DNA of 64,000 bases, from positions 226,473 to 290,472 of the forward strand of contig JACQFN010000002.1 of assembly GCA_016200045.1 (NCBI GenBank), written 5' to 3'. The notes under the pieces were generated by a model. The model was not told where the DNA came from and did not search any database. It saw only the letters and a program-made list of their open reading frames with translations. Every line of letters starts with the position of its first letter. The stretch's first letter is position 1. Shown piece by piece: positions 29,108 to 39,166 of this stretch. Source of the stretch: Nitrososphaerota archaeon (GTDB lineage: Archaea; Thermoproteota; Nitrososphaeria; Nitrososphaerales; Gagatemarchaeaceae). A program made the translations under genes and the position numbers.

Positions 29108-30136
29108 CTACGCACCGTAAAGGGCAGAAATCAGAGATGTAATCTCCCGACGACCGAGCCAGGGGCCCGACTCGGAAGAATACCCCCTCCCTCCACCTTT
29201 CCCGGCCGATGCATCCCCCCTGCCCCGAGAGAACTGCGGCGGAATGACGTAGAACTGCCCTTTCTCCCTCGCCCTCGCGGCCTCCCCCACGGTCATGAGC
29301 TCTTCGTGCATCTTTTCGCCGGGCCTCATCCCGGTCGTCTGGACCTTGATCTTGGCTGGGTCCATCCCGAACCGCTTCGAGAAGTACTCCAGGCTTGCCC
29401 TCGCCAGCTCGCCTATCTTCACCTTTGGCATCTTGAGAATGAACGTCTCGCCCGGAGCCGCCTGTCTGCCGGCCTCGAGGACGAGCTTCGAAGCCTCCGA
29501 TGGAAGCATGATGAACCTTGTCATCTTCGGGTCGGTCACTGTCATCCTCCCTTCGTGCCTGACCTGCTGCTGGAATATCTTGAGCACCGAGCCCCGACTG
29601 CCGAGGACGTTCCCGAACCTGACGCTGCAGAATACGCAATCCTTGAAGATCCGGTTTCCGTTGACCGTCAGCTTCTCCGCCAGCAGCTTCGTCGCCCCCA
29701 TGGTGCTTATCGGGTTGACGGCCTTGTCGGTGCTGACGAAGACGAAACGTCTTACGCCGTTCCGATTGGCGTGATTCATCACGTTCTGCGTGCCGATGAT
29801 GTTGGTCGAGATGGCCTCCGAGGGGTTCTCCTCGCAGAAGTTCACGTGCTTCAGCGCGGCAGCGTGGAAGATGACGTCGCAACCCATTGTGGCACTGTTC
29901 ACCGAGTCCGGGTCGCGGACGTCGCCGAGCCTGAACGTTACCCGGCGGTTACCTCCGAATGTTGTCTTCGCGTCGAAGAGGCCGTTCTCATCGTTGCTCA
30001 TGAGCCGGACCTCCTTCGGCTCATGGGTCAGTGCGTCCTTCGCCAGCTCAAGCCCAATCGACCCCGTCCCGCCGGTCACCAATATCACTGAGCCCCTGTA
30101 GATGTCCTTCCTGGGGGCCTTCGCCTTGCTCTTCAT
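29108..30136 (-). CDS. UDP-N-acetylglucosamine 4,6-dehydratase/CapD-like polysaccharide biosynthesis protein
   Basis: VILVTGGTGSIGLELAKDAL, HAAALKHVNFCEENPSEAI, VSTDKAVNPISTMGATKLLAE. Confidence 0.92.
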   Translation of the reverse strand: MKSKAKAPRKDIYRGSVILVTGGTGSIGLELAKDALTHEPKEVRLMSNDENGLFDAKTTFGGNRRVTFRLGDVRDPDSVNSATMGCDVIFHAAALKHVNFCEENPSEAISTNIIGTQNVMNHANRNGVRRFVFVSTDKAVNPISTMGATKLLAEKLTVNGNRIFKDCVFCSVRFGNVLGSRGSVLKIFQQQVRHEGRMTVTDPKMTRFIMLPSEASKLVLEAGRQAAPGETFILKMPKVKIGELARASLEYFSKRFGMDPAKIKVQTTGMRPGEKMHEELMTVGEAARAREKGQFYVIPPQFSRGRGDASAGKGGGRGYSSESGPWLGRREITSLISALYGA

Positions 30137-30226
30137 GGTCGGAGATTGCGTGCGTCGGGTCGGGCCGTCTTTAAGTAAACGTTTTCCCGAAATGTCACGC
30201 GTACATCGAAATCAAGCCCATTGGCG

Positions 30227-31063
30227 TCAAGACGTCAGGGGACCTGGCTCCGCGAGGAGTCTCCTGTGAAGGAGGCCCAGGACGAGAAGTCCTGTCGCTA
30301 TGACGAGGACAAACCAGTTGGTCAGTATGACTCCCAGCGGATAGCTGGACGTGAAGTAGCTGATGTATATCGGCATCTCATAAGGGACGAAGAGAAGTGT
30401 GGCCAACTCATAGATCACTATCACTGGAGCAGAGAAGAAGGTGATCGTCTTCCTTAGAGCCGTAGAAATCCCCTCCTCCAACCAATAGACGAGCATTCCA
30501 AGTGACATCAGTCCGAACATGGCAATTATCGTCTCGCCGATAGCAATCGGGTCGCCGAAGAACGGCTCAAGGATCGGGGCGACGGGATGGCGGGGCCATT
30601 TCCAGAAGTTGTCAATGAGAAAGTCGGAGAACAGAAAGGCGGGGGGTACGTCCCACGGCTGAGTTCCCTCTATTATCCCGTCGATTGTCGAGATTGCGAT
30701 AAGCGTCAACCCAATGGCCACGCTCAGGAGGACTGCATCCTTGACGAATCGCGGCACCCTCACCGAGATCTCTCTGCTCCTCGGAACCCGAGGAGAGAGC
30801 GCGGAGATCAGGAAAAGAAGCGCCGTCAACGCCGCAAAACCCATCGCCAAGTCCACGTACGACTGGGATATCCAGGGAAGTATGTTGAACCAATAAAATT
30901 GATTCACATAGGCCTCGGTGTAGCTGACGTTACCGTAGGGATTGTATTCGGGGATGGTCGCCGGAACCGACGTCACCGACCATAGAATGACAAACGCAAG
31001 AGATAGGGCAGACGAGATTAGAAGGAAGACCTCCATGGGTGGCTTGAGGTATCGGTCGCTCAC
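30227..31063 (-). CDS. multi-TM membrane protein, unknown
   Basis: Seven or more hydrophobic segments; no recognised motif. Confidence 0.6.
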   Translation of the reverse strand: MSDRYLKPPMEVFLLISSALSLAFVILWSVTSVPATIPEYNPYGNVSYTEAYVNQFYWFNILPWISQSYVDLAMGFAALTALLFLISALSPRVPRSREISVRVPRFVKDAVLLSVAIGLTLIAISTIDGIIEGTQPWDVPPAFLFSDFLIDNFWKWPRHPVAPILEPFFGDPIAIGETIIAMFGLMSLGMLVYWLEEGISTALRKTITFFSAPVIVIYELATLLFVPYEMPIYISYFTSSYPLGVILTNWFVLVIATGLLVLGLLHRRLLAEPGPLTS

Positions 31064-31215
31064 TTCCCTCGTCAGCGCATCAAGGTATTTAGAACTAATC
31101 GGTGCGGTCGGCGATGCTGTGCAGTTTCCCGAAGTGACGGGCGTTGAATCATCTGACGGTTCTCGAAAGGCGGGATACGATTTTAACGACGCGAGAGACG
31201 GCCCAGAACACGGAT

Positions 31216-32355
31216 ATGCAAAGCAGACCCAAGAAGGTCGTCATGCTGCTTTCGAACCCCGCGACCTATGACGCCAGGCCCCTGAAGGAGGCCCACACAC
31301 TTGCCGCGGCCGGTTACTCGGTGACGATCCTGGCATGGGACAGGGACCTCGAGACTCGCCGTGATTCAGTCTACTCCGACGGGTTGAAGGTCAAGAGAAT
31401 GAGGCTATTCGCAGGCCACGGGACCCCAGTCTTCACAGTTCCACGCCTCTTCGTGTTTTACGCGTGGTGCCTAGTACACCTGGTCTTCACGAGGTTCGAC
31501 CTTGTGCACTGCCACGACGTAGACACTCTTCCTGCCGGGTTTGCCGCGAAGGCCGTCAAGCTCGGAAGGCCGAGGCTGGCCTACGACATGCACGACCTGC
31601 CTGAAAGTTTCCTCCGTTTTTTCCCGCTGACCGGACTCACTCAAGGGATCTTCTTGGCGTCGGCAAGGAAGTTGTCGGACCTCTTAGTTGTCACGAATGA
31701 CCGCTACGTCGAATACCTGGGGGGGCGGGGGTTCGACCGGAAGAAGATCGTAGTGGTGATGAACGCCCAGCCTGCCCAGGAGGGGCGGCTGAAGAAGCGC
31801 GAGGGGAGTGGCCTGAAGGTACTATACTACGGTTGGATGGGGAGGGAAAGGGGAGTGCACTTGTTGGTCGACGCCATGAAGGGTACGAAGGACGTGACCC
31901 TGACCCTGGCAGGGCGAGGAGAGCTCGAAGGGGAGCTCAGAGGAGTCAGCAGGTCGAACCCCAACATCAAGTTCCTTGGATGGCTCACCGTGAAGGAGTT
32001 GCGTCCTCTCATCTACGAAGCCGACGTCCTGCCCTCCCTCTACGAGCCGCGCTCAGAAAACGTCCAGATATCTACACCGGGGAAGCTTCTGACCTCCATG
32101 TCCCTGGGAATCCCTTCGCTTGTCTCGGCGGGTAGCTACCAGGAAGAGCTGGTCAGGAGATACGGCTGCGGCCTCGTGGTCGAGTGGGGGAACTTGGAGG
32201 CGCTTACAGATGCTCTGCAGACTCTTTGTGCCGATCGAGAGCTTTACAACACGATGGCGAAGGCGGCCTACGACGCCTTCCGTTCTTCGTTCGTCTGGGA
32301 GGTGATGGAGGCGAGGCTCCGCGACGGATACTCAGAGGTCCTGGAGAGGCGCTAG
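31216..32355 (+). CDS. GT4-family glycosyltransferase
   Basis: FDLVHCHDVDTLPAGFAA...LKVLYYGWMGRERGVHLLVDAM...IKFLGWLTVKELRPLIYEADV. ATG at 31216 preferred. Confidence 0.9.
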   Translation: MQSRPKKVVMLLSNPATYDARPLKEAHTLAAAGYSVTILAWDRDLETRRDSVYSDGLKVKRMRLFAGHGTPVFTVPRLFVFYAWCLVHLVFTRFDLVHCHDVDTLPAGFAAKAVKLGRPRLAYDMHDLPESFLRFFPLTGLTQGIFLASARKLSDLLVVTNDRYVEYLGGRGFDRKKIVVVMNAQPAQEGRLKKREGSGLKVLYYGWMGRERGVHLLVDAMKGTKDVTLTLAGRGELEGELRGVSRSNPNIKFLGWLTVKELRPLIYEADVLPSLYEPRSENVQISTPGKLLTSMSLGIPSLVSAGSYQEELVRRYGCGLVVEWGNLEALTDALQTLCADRELYNTMAKAAYDAFRSSFVWEVMEARLRDGYSEVLERR

Positions 32356-32436
32356 GGCTCTGCGTTGCGCCTTTCGAAGAGGGAGTCCGAGAGTTTCGGG
32401 GGTGCGAAGAATCAGGCATGAGTCAGAAAATGGCAG

Positions 32437-33621
32437 GTGGCAGGGGCGATGAGTGAGATTTGGAACGGAAGGGTCTTGGAGGTAGTTCCCTACGTCAGAC
32501 GGTTCATCGGTGACCAGGTCAAGTACGTAGGCAGGAGGGTTTCAGGGGTGGACATCCTGCACCCAGCCCCGCGTCTCTCTGGGATAGCGGCGTCGCTCCC
32601 CGGCATCGCCGTCAGGTACAATTTCTTCAGGCCCAGGCAAGGCTTGGGGGTGGGCAAGACTGTGGGGGCGAGTTACCTCGCCACGCCTTTGAGGAGCCTG
32701 CGGAAGAGAAGCTACTCGTCCGCGGCTAAGAGCGCCGTGAAAGCAGTTTCACGCTCAGGCCTGCAGTTCGACATTGTCCACGCCCACTTCCTGGGGATCT
32801 GTGGACACCTGGGTGCTGCAGTAAAGACGAGTGCCGGGAAACCGCTCGTCGTGACCGCCTATGGAGGAGACGCCTACGCAACACCCTACAGGGACCAGTT
32901 CAGCATGGAGCTGGCAACGGGCATCATCTCGAAGGCGGACCGACTAATCGCAGTCAGCAGGTCAGTTTCAGAAAAGCTGGTCGAGTTGGGGGCGTCCGAA
33001 GCGTCGGTCAGGACGATTCCCAACGGGGTGGACCTCTCAACCTTCAAGCCAGGCGACAGGAAAGAGGCCAGAAACGCGCTCGGGCTCGACCAAGACAAGA
33101 AGATCCTCCTCACGGTGGCAAATCTCGTGAAGGTAAAGGGGCACGAGTATCTTCTGGAGGCGATGGCCGAGGTTCGACGGGGACGGGGCGACGTGATTCT
33201 GATTCTGGCCGGCGGAGGAGTCCTGAGGAGCAAGCTCGAAAAGAAGGCCGCAGACCTGGGCCTGAACAAGAGCGTCGTCTTCCTGGGAGACAGGCCGCAC
33301 AGCGAGATTCCGAAGTGGGTTAGCGCCTGCGACCTTTTCGTTCTTCCGAGCCTCAACGAAGGGCTTCCGACGGTCCTAGCCGAAGTGATGGCCTGCGGCA
33401 GGCCGATAGTGGCGACAAGGGTCGGAGGGATTCCGGAGGTCGTGACCGGGGACGGGCTCGGGTTGCTCGTCGAGAAGGGGGACAGCCGGGCCCTTGCCTC
33501 CGCGATAGTCGGGGGCTTGGAGAAGGCCTGGGACCAGAACCTGATGCTCGAAGCCGCCAGCAGGTACGGGTGGGACTCGATTGCCGGCAGAATCGTTAAA
33601 GTCTACCAAGAGCTGTCGTAA
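32437..33621 (+). CDS. GT4-family glycosyltransferase
   Basis: FDIVHAHFLGICGHLGAAVKT, TIPNGVDLSTFKPGDR, LLTVANLVKVKGHEYLLEAM, LPSLNEGLPTVLAEVMACGRPIVAT. Confidence 0.95.
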   Translation: MAGAMSEIWNGRVLEVVPYVRRFIGDQVKYVGRRVSGVDILHPAPRLSGIAASLPGIAVRYNFFRPRQGLGVGKTVGASYLATPLRSLRKRSYSSAAKSAVKAVSRSGLQFDIVHAHFLGICGHLGAAVKTSAGKPLVVTAYGGDAYATPYRDQFSMELATGIISKADRLIAVSRSVSEKLVELGASEASVRTIPNGVDLSTFKPGDRKEARNALGLDQDKKILLTVANLVKVKGHEYLLEAMAEVRRGRGDVILILAGGGVLRSKLEKKAADLGLNKSVVFLGDRPHSEIPKWVSACDLFVLPSLNEGLPTVLAEVMACGRPIVATRVGGIPEVVTGDGLGLLVEKGDSRALASAIVGGLEKAWDQNLMLEAASRYGWDSIAGRIVKVYQELS

Positions 33622-33744
33622 ACGGTCTGGCGCCCCGGGTGCTCATCGACGGAATCCGTTAGTTGAGACGTCCCCATCGGACCCGCCAGCAGGTCGATGC
33701 CACGCAAAAGTTTATTCGCAATCGGGATTTCACCCAGCAAATTC

Positions 33745-35055
33745 ATGCAGAAGGTCTGCGTAATCGGTCTGGGGTACGTGGGCCTGCCTACAGCTTGCGC
33801 ATTCGCACGGTCGGGGGTGGTGACTGTCGGGGTCGACTCGAAGAGGGACATAGTTGACGGGGTGAACCGGGGGAGCAGTTACCTTGTCGAAAAGGGAGTG
33901 GCAGACGCCGTCCGAGAGGAGGTCGCAAGGGGGAGGCTGAGCGCTACTTCGGATGTTGCCAAGGCCGTTTCAGACTCCGACGCCGTCATGATCGCGGTGC
34001 AGACGCCGCACAGGGACGGGACAGTGGTCCTGGATTTCCTCGAGGCTGCATGCGAACAGGTCGCTTCTTCGCTAAGAGACGGGACCGTCGTGATAGTAGA
34101 ATCCTCCGTCCCCCCTGGAACCTGCGAGAGGAGGATCCTTCCGATATTCGGGCGACACGGGAAGCGCGACGGCACAGAGTTCCACTTCGCCTACTGCCCA
34201 GAGAGGGTCTCTCCCGGGAACTCTTTGGAGGAGTTCGTCATGAACGACAGGCTCATCGGCGCGGACGACGAAAAGAGCCGCGACAGGGCCCTGACGGTCA
34301 TGAAGTCGGCGGTGAAGGGGAAGCTGTTCGCCACCGACGTGATAACCGCGGAGACGACGAAGCTGGTCGAAAATGCCGCAAGGTTCGTATACATCGCGTT
34401 CGCGAACGACCTCGCCCTGATCAGCGCCAAGCTCGGGGTGGACGTCCAAGAGGTGATCAAGCTCGCAAACACTCATCCCAGGGTGAAGATCCTGAACCCC
34501 GGACCGGGGGTCGGGGGACCCTGCCTCGAGAAAGATTCGTACTTGCTTCTTAACGGGCTGGGAAAGGGTCAGAAGGAGGGCGCAACCATCAGGACGGCAG
34601 CGTCCGTCAACGGCGGGATGCTCGACGAGGTCCTGAGGCTAGCGGGTGCGGGAAAGGAGCTCAAGGAGGGGAGCAAGGTCGCGGTCCTCGGGACTTCATA
34701 CAAGCCCGGGGTGGGCGACCCGAGAAACAGCCCATCTGAGCCGGTGATCAAGTCGCTCCTGAAGATGGGCTACAGGGTGAGCGCGTACGACCCCTACTGC
34801 GAGGAGGGGTTCGGCGCCAAACTTGCAGGAAGCGTCCACTCCGCCCTGGAGGGCGCTGCTTGCGCAATCCTGCTGGTGGCGCACGACAGTTTCAGGGTCC
34901 TGGACTTCGGCGACGCCGCGGGGAGGATGGCACCGGGACCTGTCATAGTCGACGCGGCTGGGATAACAAAGGCGACGGATGTGCGATCGAAATCATACAG
35001 GCTTCGGAGGCTGGGAGACGGCAGACGCCTGTCACCAGATGACGGCCGGCTCTGA
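33745..35055 (+). CDS. UDP-N-acetyl-D-mannosaminuronate/UDP-sugar 6-dehydrogenase
   Basis: KVCVIGLGYVGLPTACAFARSG, YCPERVSPGNSLEEF, GPGVGGPCLEKDSYLL, VAVLGTSYKPGVGDPRNSPS. Confidence 0.95.
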   Translation: MQKVCVIGLGYVGLPTACAFARSGVVTVGVDSKRDIVDGVNRGSSYLVEKGVADAVREEVARGRLSATSDVAKAVSDSDAVMIAVQTPHRDGTVVLDFLEAACEQVASSLRDGTVVIVESSVPPGTCERRILPIFGRHGKRDGTEFHFAYCPERVSPGNSLEEFVMNDRLIGADDEKSRDRALTVMKSAVKGKLFATDVITAETTKLVENAARFVYIAFANDLALISAKLGVDVQEVIKLANTHPRVKILNPGPGVGGPCLEKDSYLLLNGLGKGQKEGATIRTAASVNGGMLDEVLRLAGAGKELKEGSKVAVLGTSYKPGVGDPRNSPSEPVIKSLLKMGYRVSAYDPYCEEGFGAKLAGSVHSALEGAACAILLVAHDSFRVLDFGDAAGRMAPGPVIVDAAGITKATDVRSKSYRLRRLGDGRRLSPDDGRL

Positions 35056-35063
35056 AGGACGGG

Positions 35064-36149
35064 GTGACTGAGCGCTTGAGGACAGCGGTTGTCCTCGGGA
35101 CTAGGCCCGAAATCATCAAGCTCTCTCCCGTCATCAGGGGCCTGAAGGAAGCCGGGAGCGATTTCTTCGTGCTCCACACGGGCCAGCACTACTCTCGCAA
35201 CATGGACAGGGTCTTCTTCGAGAACCTCAAGCTGGACCCCCCTGCACTCAACCTGAGGGCGGGTTCGGGGAGCCACGCCGAGGAGACGGGGAAGATGCTG
35301 GTCGGGATAGAAAAGGCCCTCCTTCAGGAGAAAGCCACAGGGGTCTTGGTCGAAGGGGACACAAATACGGTCCTGGCAGGCGCGCTCGCGGCCGCGAAGC
35401 TCCACCTGAGGGTGGGGCACGTCGAGGCAGGGCTCCGCAGCGGAGACATGCGAATGCCAGAGGAAGTCAACAGGATCGTTGCAGATCACATATCTGACGC
35501 GCTCTTCGCCCCGACCGAGAACTCGAAGAAGAACCTCCTCCGCGAAGGAATCGGGACCAGCAGAATCTCCGTGACGGGGAACACGATAGTGGACGCGGTA
35601 AAGCAGAACCTCGAGATCGCGAAACGGTCCGGGGGTGAATCCCGGCCTAAGGAAAAGACAGGGTACATCCTGGCCACGATCCACAGACAGGAAAACGTGG
35701 ACGACGGGAAAGTCCTTGCAGACATCGTAAAGGGGTTAGGGCTTGCCGCGGCACGTTTGGGCATGACGGTGCTGTACCCGGCCCACCCCCGCGCGAAGAA
35801 GGCGCTTCACAGATACAGAGTCAGGGTCGACCCGAAGCTGATCCAGATTACCGACCCTGTCGACTACCTCAACTTCCTTCGCTTGGAGAGCGGGGCTCGG
35901 CTGATACTCACGGATTCGGGAGGCGTACAAGAAGAGGCGTGCATACTGGGGGTGCCTTGTGTCACATTGAGAAACAACACGGAACGTCCGGAGACGATAG
36001 AAGTGGGCGCCAATGTGCTTGCTGGAACCGTTCCAAAAGTCATAGTGGCGAACGCCCGGATGATGCTTGAGAGGAAGCGGAGTTGGAGAAACCCATTTGG
36101 AGACGGGAAGGCAGGGACTAGAATAGCGAAAGCTTGGACCGCATCCTGA
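35064..36149 (+). CDS. wecB: UDP-N-acetylglucosamine 2-epimerase
   Basis: VVLGTRPEIIKLSPVI, FVLHTGQHYSRNMD, HVEAGLRSGDMRMPEEVNR, TDSGGVQEEACILGVPCVTLRNNTERPET. Confidence 0.96.
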   Translation: MTERLRTAVVLGTRPEIIKLSPVIRGLKEAGSDFFVLHTGQHYSRNMDRVFFENLKLDPPALNLRAGSGSHAEETGKMLVGIEKALLQEKATGVLVEGDTNTVLAGALAAAKLHLRVGHVEAGLRSGDMRMPEEVNRIVADHISDALFAPTENSKKNLLREGIGTSRISVTGNTIVDAVKQNLEIAKRSGGESRPKEKTGYILATIHRQENVDDGKVLADIVKGLGLAAARLGMTVLYPAHPRAKKALHRYRVRVDPKLIQITDPVDYLNFLRLESGARLILTDSGGVQEEACILGVPCVTLRNNTERPETIEVGANVLAGTVPKVIVANARMMLERKRSWRNPFGDGKAGTRIAKAWTAS

Positions 36150-36358
36150 AAGCTGAATCGTAATCGGACGAGTCAATGGCGAAGCTGATTGAAAAATCGA
36201 TGGAAACCCTGAAACACCTTTTTGCACGGGCATGATTGGTGGTCCAATGACTCCACCCGGAAATGCTACCTTGGCAAATCCAGAAATCACTACCACCAGC
36301 AAGCCAATAGGGAGAATTCAGAATGACCTCAATCGACAAAAAAACCAACAGAACCCAT

Positions 36359-37088
36359 TGAATCCTCAAGTGGCCTACGCAAGTCGCTTGCCCAGACAAG
36401 CCGTCCTTCAAGGTGAACCGCTGGGCGTGGCTGAGACAAATCGCCTTCTCTCTGTTCTAATTGACGAGAACCTATCGCATGTTCGAAGCGGGGTTCTACG
36501 TCAACACGTTGACGGGGGATGTGCTTGAATAACTCGAAGGAGGAGGTTCAGGTGTGAATCCCGCTCCGCTGCAACGGCAAGCAGTCAGGAGGGTTCTCAA
36601 CGCCGGATGCGGCGAAGACCTCTACGGCACCGACAGACTCGACCTCCACGAGACCAAAGCAACCACGAAAGTGTGCAACATGGAGCTCGGGCTTCCCTAC
36701 GAAGACGCCACCTTCGACGAGATCCTCTCTCAGTGCTCCATCGAGCACATGAGGAACCCCGGGGGCCCTGATGGCGGAGTTCGCCCGCGTGATGAAGCCC
36801 GAAGGCCTGCTCACGGTGGTAACTGACAACGCTCGCTACTGGCACTTCTTCTGGGGCATTTCAGGGAAAGAGGAATACCACGGCTCCCACCCCGACGACC
36901 AGCACTTCGCCATCTACCAGCCCTACCATCTGAGAAACCACTTCGAGAGGGCGGGCTTCAAGGTGGACGGCTATGACTATGTCCCCTACGCTGGGCATGG
37001 CCAGAAGAAGATAGACTCGCTGTTGAGGCTCTTAGGACGGGAGTCCGCTCTGCCAAGGGTCAAAAAGACGTGGGGAAGGAAGGCTTGA
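36359..37088 (+). pseudogene. degenerate class I SAM-dependent methyltransferase
   Basis: One frame reads DKPSFKVNRWAWLRQIAFSLF*LTRTYRMFEAGFYVNTLTGDVLE*...VRRVLNAGCGEDLYGTDRLDLHE...SQCSIEHMRNPG with TAA at 36458 and 36530; an extra G at 36761-36765 then shifts into MAEFARVMKPEGLLTVVTDN.... Left boundary uncertain. Confidence 0.7.
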
Positions 37089-37255
37089 GACAATCAATCC
37101 CTCTTGGCTTCACGCATCGGCTCGACCTTCGGCCTGACCTCAATCAGGGAAGAGTAACGGAGCCCCTCCGCCCCGTCCGAAGACCTTCTTGCTCAGCGGA
37201 CTTTGCCGCGTCGTCGCCTGTGACGATGTGGTGGCGGCCCCGATAGGAAATGGAA

Positions 37256-37876
37256 TCATGAACGACGACGGAACTCTGGCTGTGTGGCGTTGACCTTCGT
37301 TCGAGGATTCTGCGACGCCCCCACCAAGACATCTATCTTCGTTATTATTCCCTCCACCCCCTCCTCTGAGCTGACGAGAACTGCCGGCAGGACCTGGAAG
37401 AGCGATATGAGGGCATCTACCGGCGTATCCCTCCCCACCACCGCGAAGGCTGGAAGGACATGTGCTCTGACCTTCTGTTCCAATACGGCGGAAGGGTCCT
37501 CCGAAGACGCGACGAGGTCCATGATTTGGCCCTCAGAAATGGTACCAACCATCTTCCGCCGGGCCATTACGGGCATTTGTGAGATGGAATTTTTCTTCAT
37601 GATTGCAACGCAACCCGAGAGCTTTTCGTCATCTTGAACTCCTATGACGGGCGAAGTCATTACATCTTGGGCCTTCTTGCCGATTGTGGCCAAGCTGGAG
37701 TTCAACACCGACGAGAGGGCCTTCAGAGTGCTGAACGTCGGGTCCACTGTGCCGGCTTCGAGCTTGGCAACGATGGACTGGCTGACGCCAGCTAGCCTAG
37801 CCAGTTCGGCTTGTGTGTGTCCGACCTGCACTCTGATCTTCTTGAGTTGTTTCGGGTCAATCAATTGAATTGACAA
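37256..37876 (-). CDS. XRE-family HTH regulator with C-terminal CBS-domain pair
   Basis: LKKIRVQVGHTQAELARLAGVSQSIVAKLEAGTVDPTFSTLKALSSVL HTH; AQDVMTSPVIGVQDDEKLSGCVAIMKKNSISQMPVM + second CBS repeat. Confidence 0.9.
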   Translation of the reverse strand: MSIQLIDPKQLKKIRVQVGHTQAELARLAGVSQSIVAKLEAGTVDPTFSTLKALSSVLNSSLATIGKKAQDVMTSPVIGVQDDEKLSGCVAIMKKNSISQMPVMARRKMVGTISEGQIMDLVASSEDPSAVLEQKVRAHVLPAFAVVGRDTPVDALISLFQVLPAVLVSSEEGVEGIITKIDVLVGASQNPRTKVNATQPEFRRRS

Positions 37877-37894
37877 TATTCCTCTATGAATATT
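37875..37894. promoter_or_regulatory. perfect inverted repeat AATATTC-N6-GAATATT in the HTH-CBS/metK divergent intergenic region
   Basis: Arms 37875-37881 and 37888-37894; overlaps the annotated start of the HTH-CBS gene; TATA-like GTATTTAAG lies nearby at about 37907-37915. Confidence 0.55.
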
Positions 37895-37979
37895 CGGCTC
37901 AAGAACGTATTTAAGCCATTACTAGGCACAGCGTCGGGATGTTCCAAACGCTCCATTTGCAGGCAACCTGGGTCTTCGA

Positions 37980-39140
37980 ATGAGCCGACGACATCTCTTC
38001 ACTTCCGAGAGCGTAGCCGAGGGTCATCCTGACAAATGTGCGGACCAGATTTCTGACGCTGTACTCGATGACATACTGTCGAAAGACAAGAACGCGAGGG
38101 TAGACTGTGAAACACTCATCATGCAAGGAACGGTGATTGTGACGGGCCAAATCACGACTTCGGCGTACGTCAACATAAAGCAGATCGTGAGGGACGTCCT
38201 CCGTGATATCGGCTTCAACAACAGCAAGGACGGACTTGACTGGGAGACCTGCGGCGTGTTGGTCTCAATCGAGGAACAGTCCCCTGACATCTTGATGGGC
38301 GTCAATAGGGCCCCTGAAGAGATGGGAGCGGGAGACCAAGGAATGATGTTCGGATACGCTACGGCGGAAACTCCTCAGTTCATGCCCCTCCCTATAACAC
38401 TAGCACACAGAATCGTCTCTAGGTTGGCCCAGGTCAGGAAGGAAGGAGAACTTCCATACCTCCGCCCAGACGGAAAGTCCCAAGTGACCATAGAGTACGA
38501 AGACGGCCGGCCGCTGAGGGTCGACACGGTGGTGGTCGCCGCGCAGCATCAAGAGGACGCATCCATGAAGCGCGTGGCTGACGACATTGTCAGCAAGGTG
38601 GTCAAGGAGGTCGTTCCGAAGGAGCTGATTGACACCGACACAAGATTCCTCGTCAATTCGACGGGGCGGTTCGTCATCGGAGGAACCCTCGCGGACTCGG
38701 GTCTGACGGGAAGGAAGATAATCGTCGACACCTATGGTGGGGTCGCTTCGCACGGCGGGGGATGCTTCTCTGGCAAGGACCCGACGAAGGTGGACCGTTC
38801 CGGAAGCTACATGGCGAGATACATCGCCAAGAACGTCGTCGCCGCCGGATTGGCCGGCAAGTGCCAGGTGCAAATAGCCTATGCGATAGGTGTCGCCAAC
38901 CCGGTCTCGTTCATGGTCGACACTTTTGGCACCGGGAGGGTCTCGGACGAGGTCATTGCTGAGACTGCGAGACAGACCTTCGACATGCGCCCCGGCATGA
39001 TAATCAAGAATCTCAACCTTCTGCGGCCATTATACAGGAAGACGGCGTGTTACGGCCACTTCGGCAGGGAAGAACCCGAGTTTACCTGGGAGCGGAAAGA
39101 CATGGTCGAGCCGCTCAGGAGGGCAACTGGTCTCGCTTGA
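37980..39140 (+). CDS. metK: S-adenosylmethionine synthetase, bacterial/eukaryotic type
   Basis: [65 protein letters not shown]: hallmark bacterial MetK motifs. Confidence 0.97.
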   Translation: MSRRHLFTSESVAEGHPDKCADQISDAVLDDILSKDKNARVDCETLIMQGTVIVTGQITTSAYVNIKQIVRDVLRDIGFNNSKDGLDWETCGVLVSIEEQSPDILMGVNRAPEEMGAGDQGMMFGYATAETPQFMPLPITLAHRIVSRLAQVRKEGELPYLRPDGKSQVTIEYEDGRPLRVDTVVVAAQHQEDASMKRVADDIVSKVVKEVVPKELIDTDTRFLVNSTGRFVIGGTLADSGLTGRKIIVDTYGGVASHGGGCFSGKDPTKVDRSGSYMARYIAKNVVAAGLAGKCQVQIAYAIGVANPVSFMVDTFGTGRVSDEVIAETARQTFDMRPGMIIKNLNLLRPLYRKTACYGHFGREEPEFTWERKDMVEPLRRATGLA

Positions 39141-39166
39141 ACAACCAGTCCGCCTTGACGGAGGGG

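Noticed and set aside
36118-36411. ORF 36118..36411 (-) and 36232..36528 (+) as genes in the wecB/methyltransferase gap
   Set aside because: No recognisable motifs; the right half overlaps the decayed methyltransferase frame.
37144-37332. Short - strand ORF downstream of the HTH-CBS gene
   Set aside because: Low complexity, overlaps the HTH-CBS 3' end, no motif.
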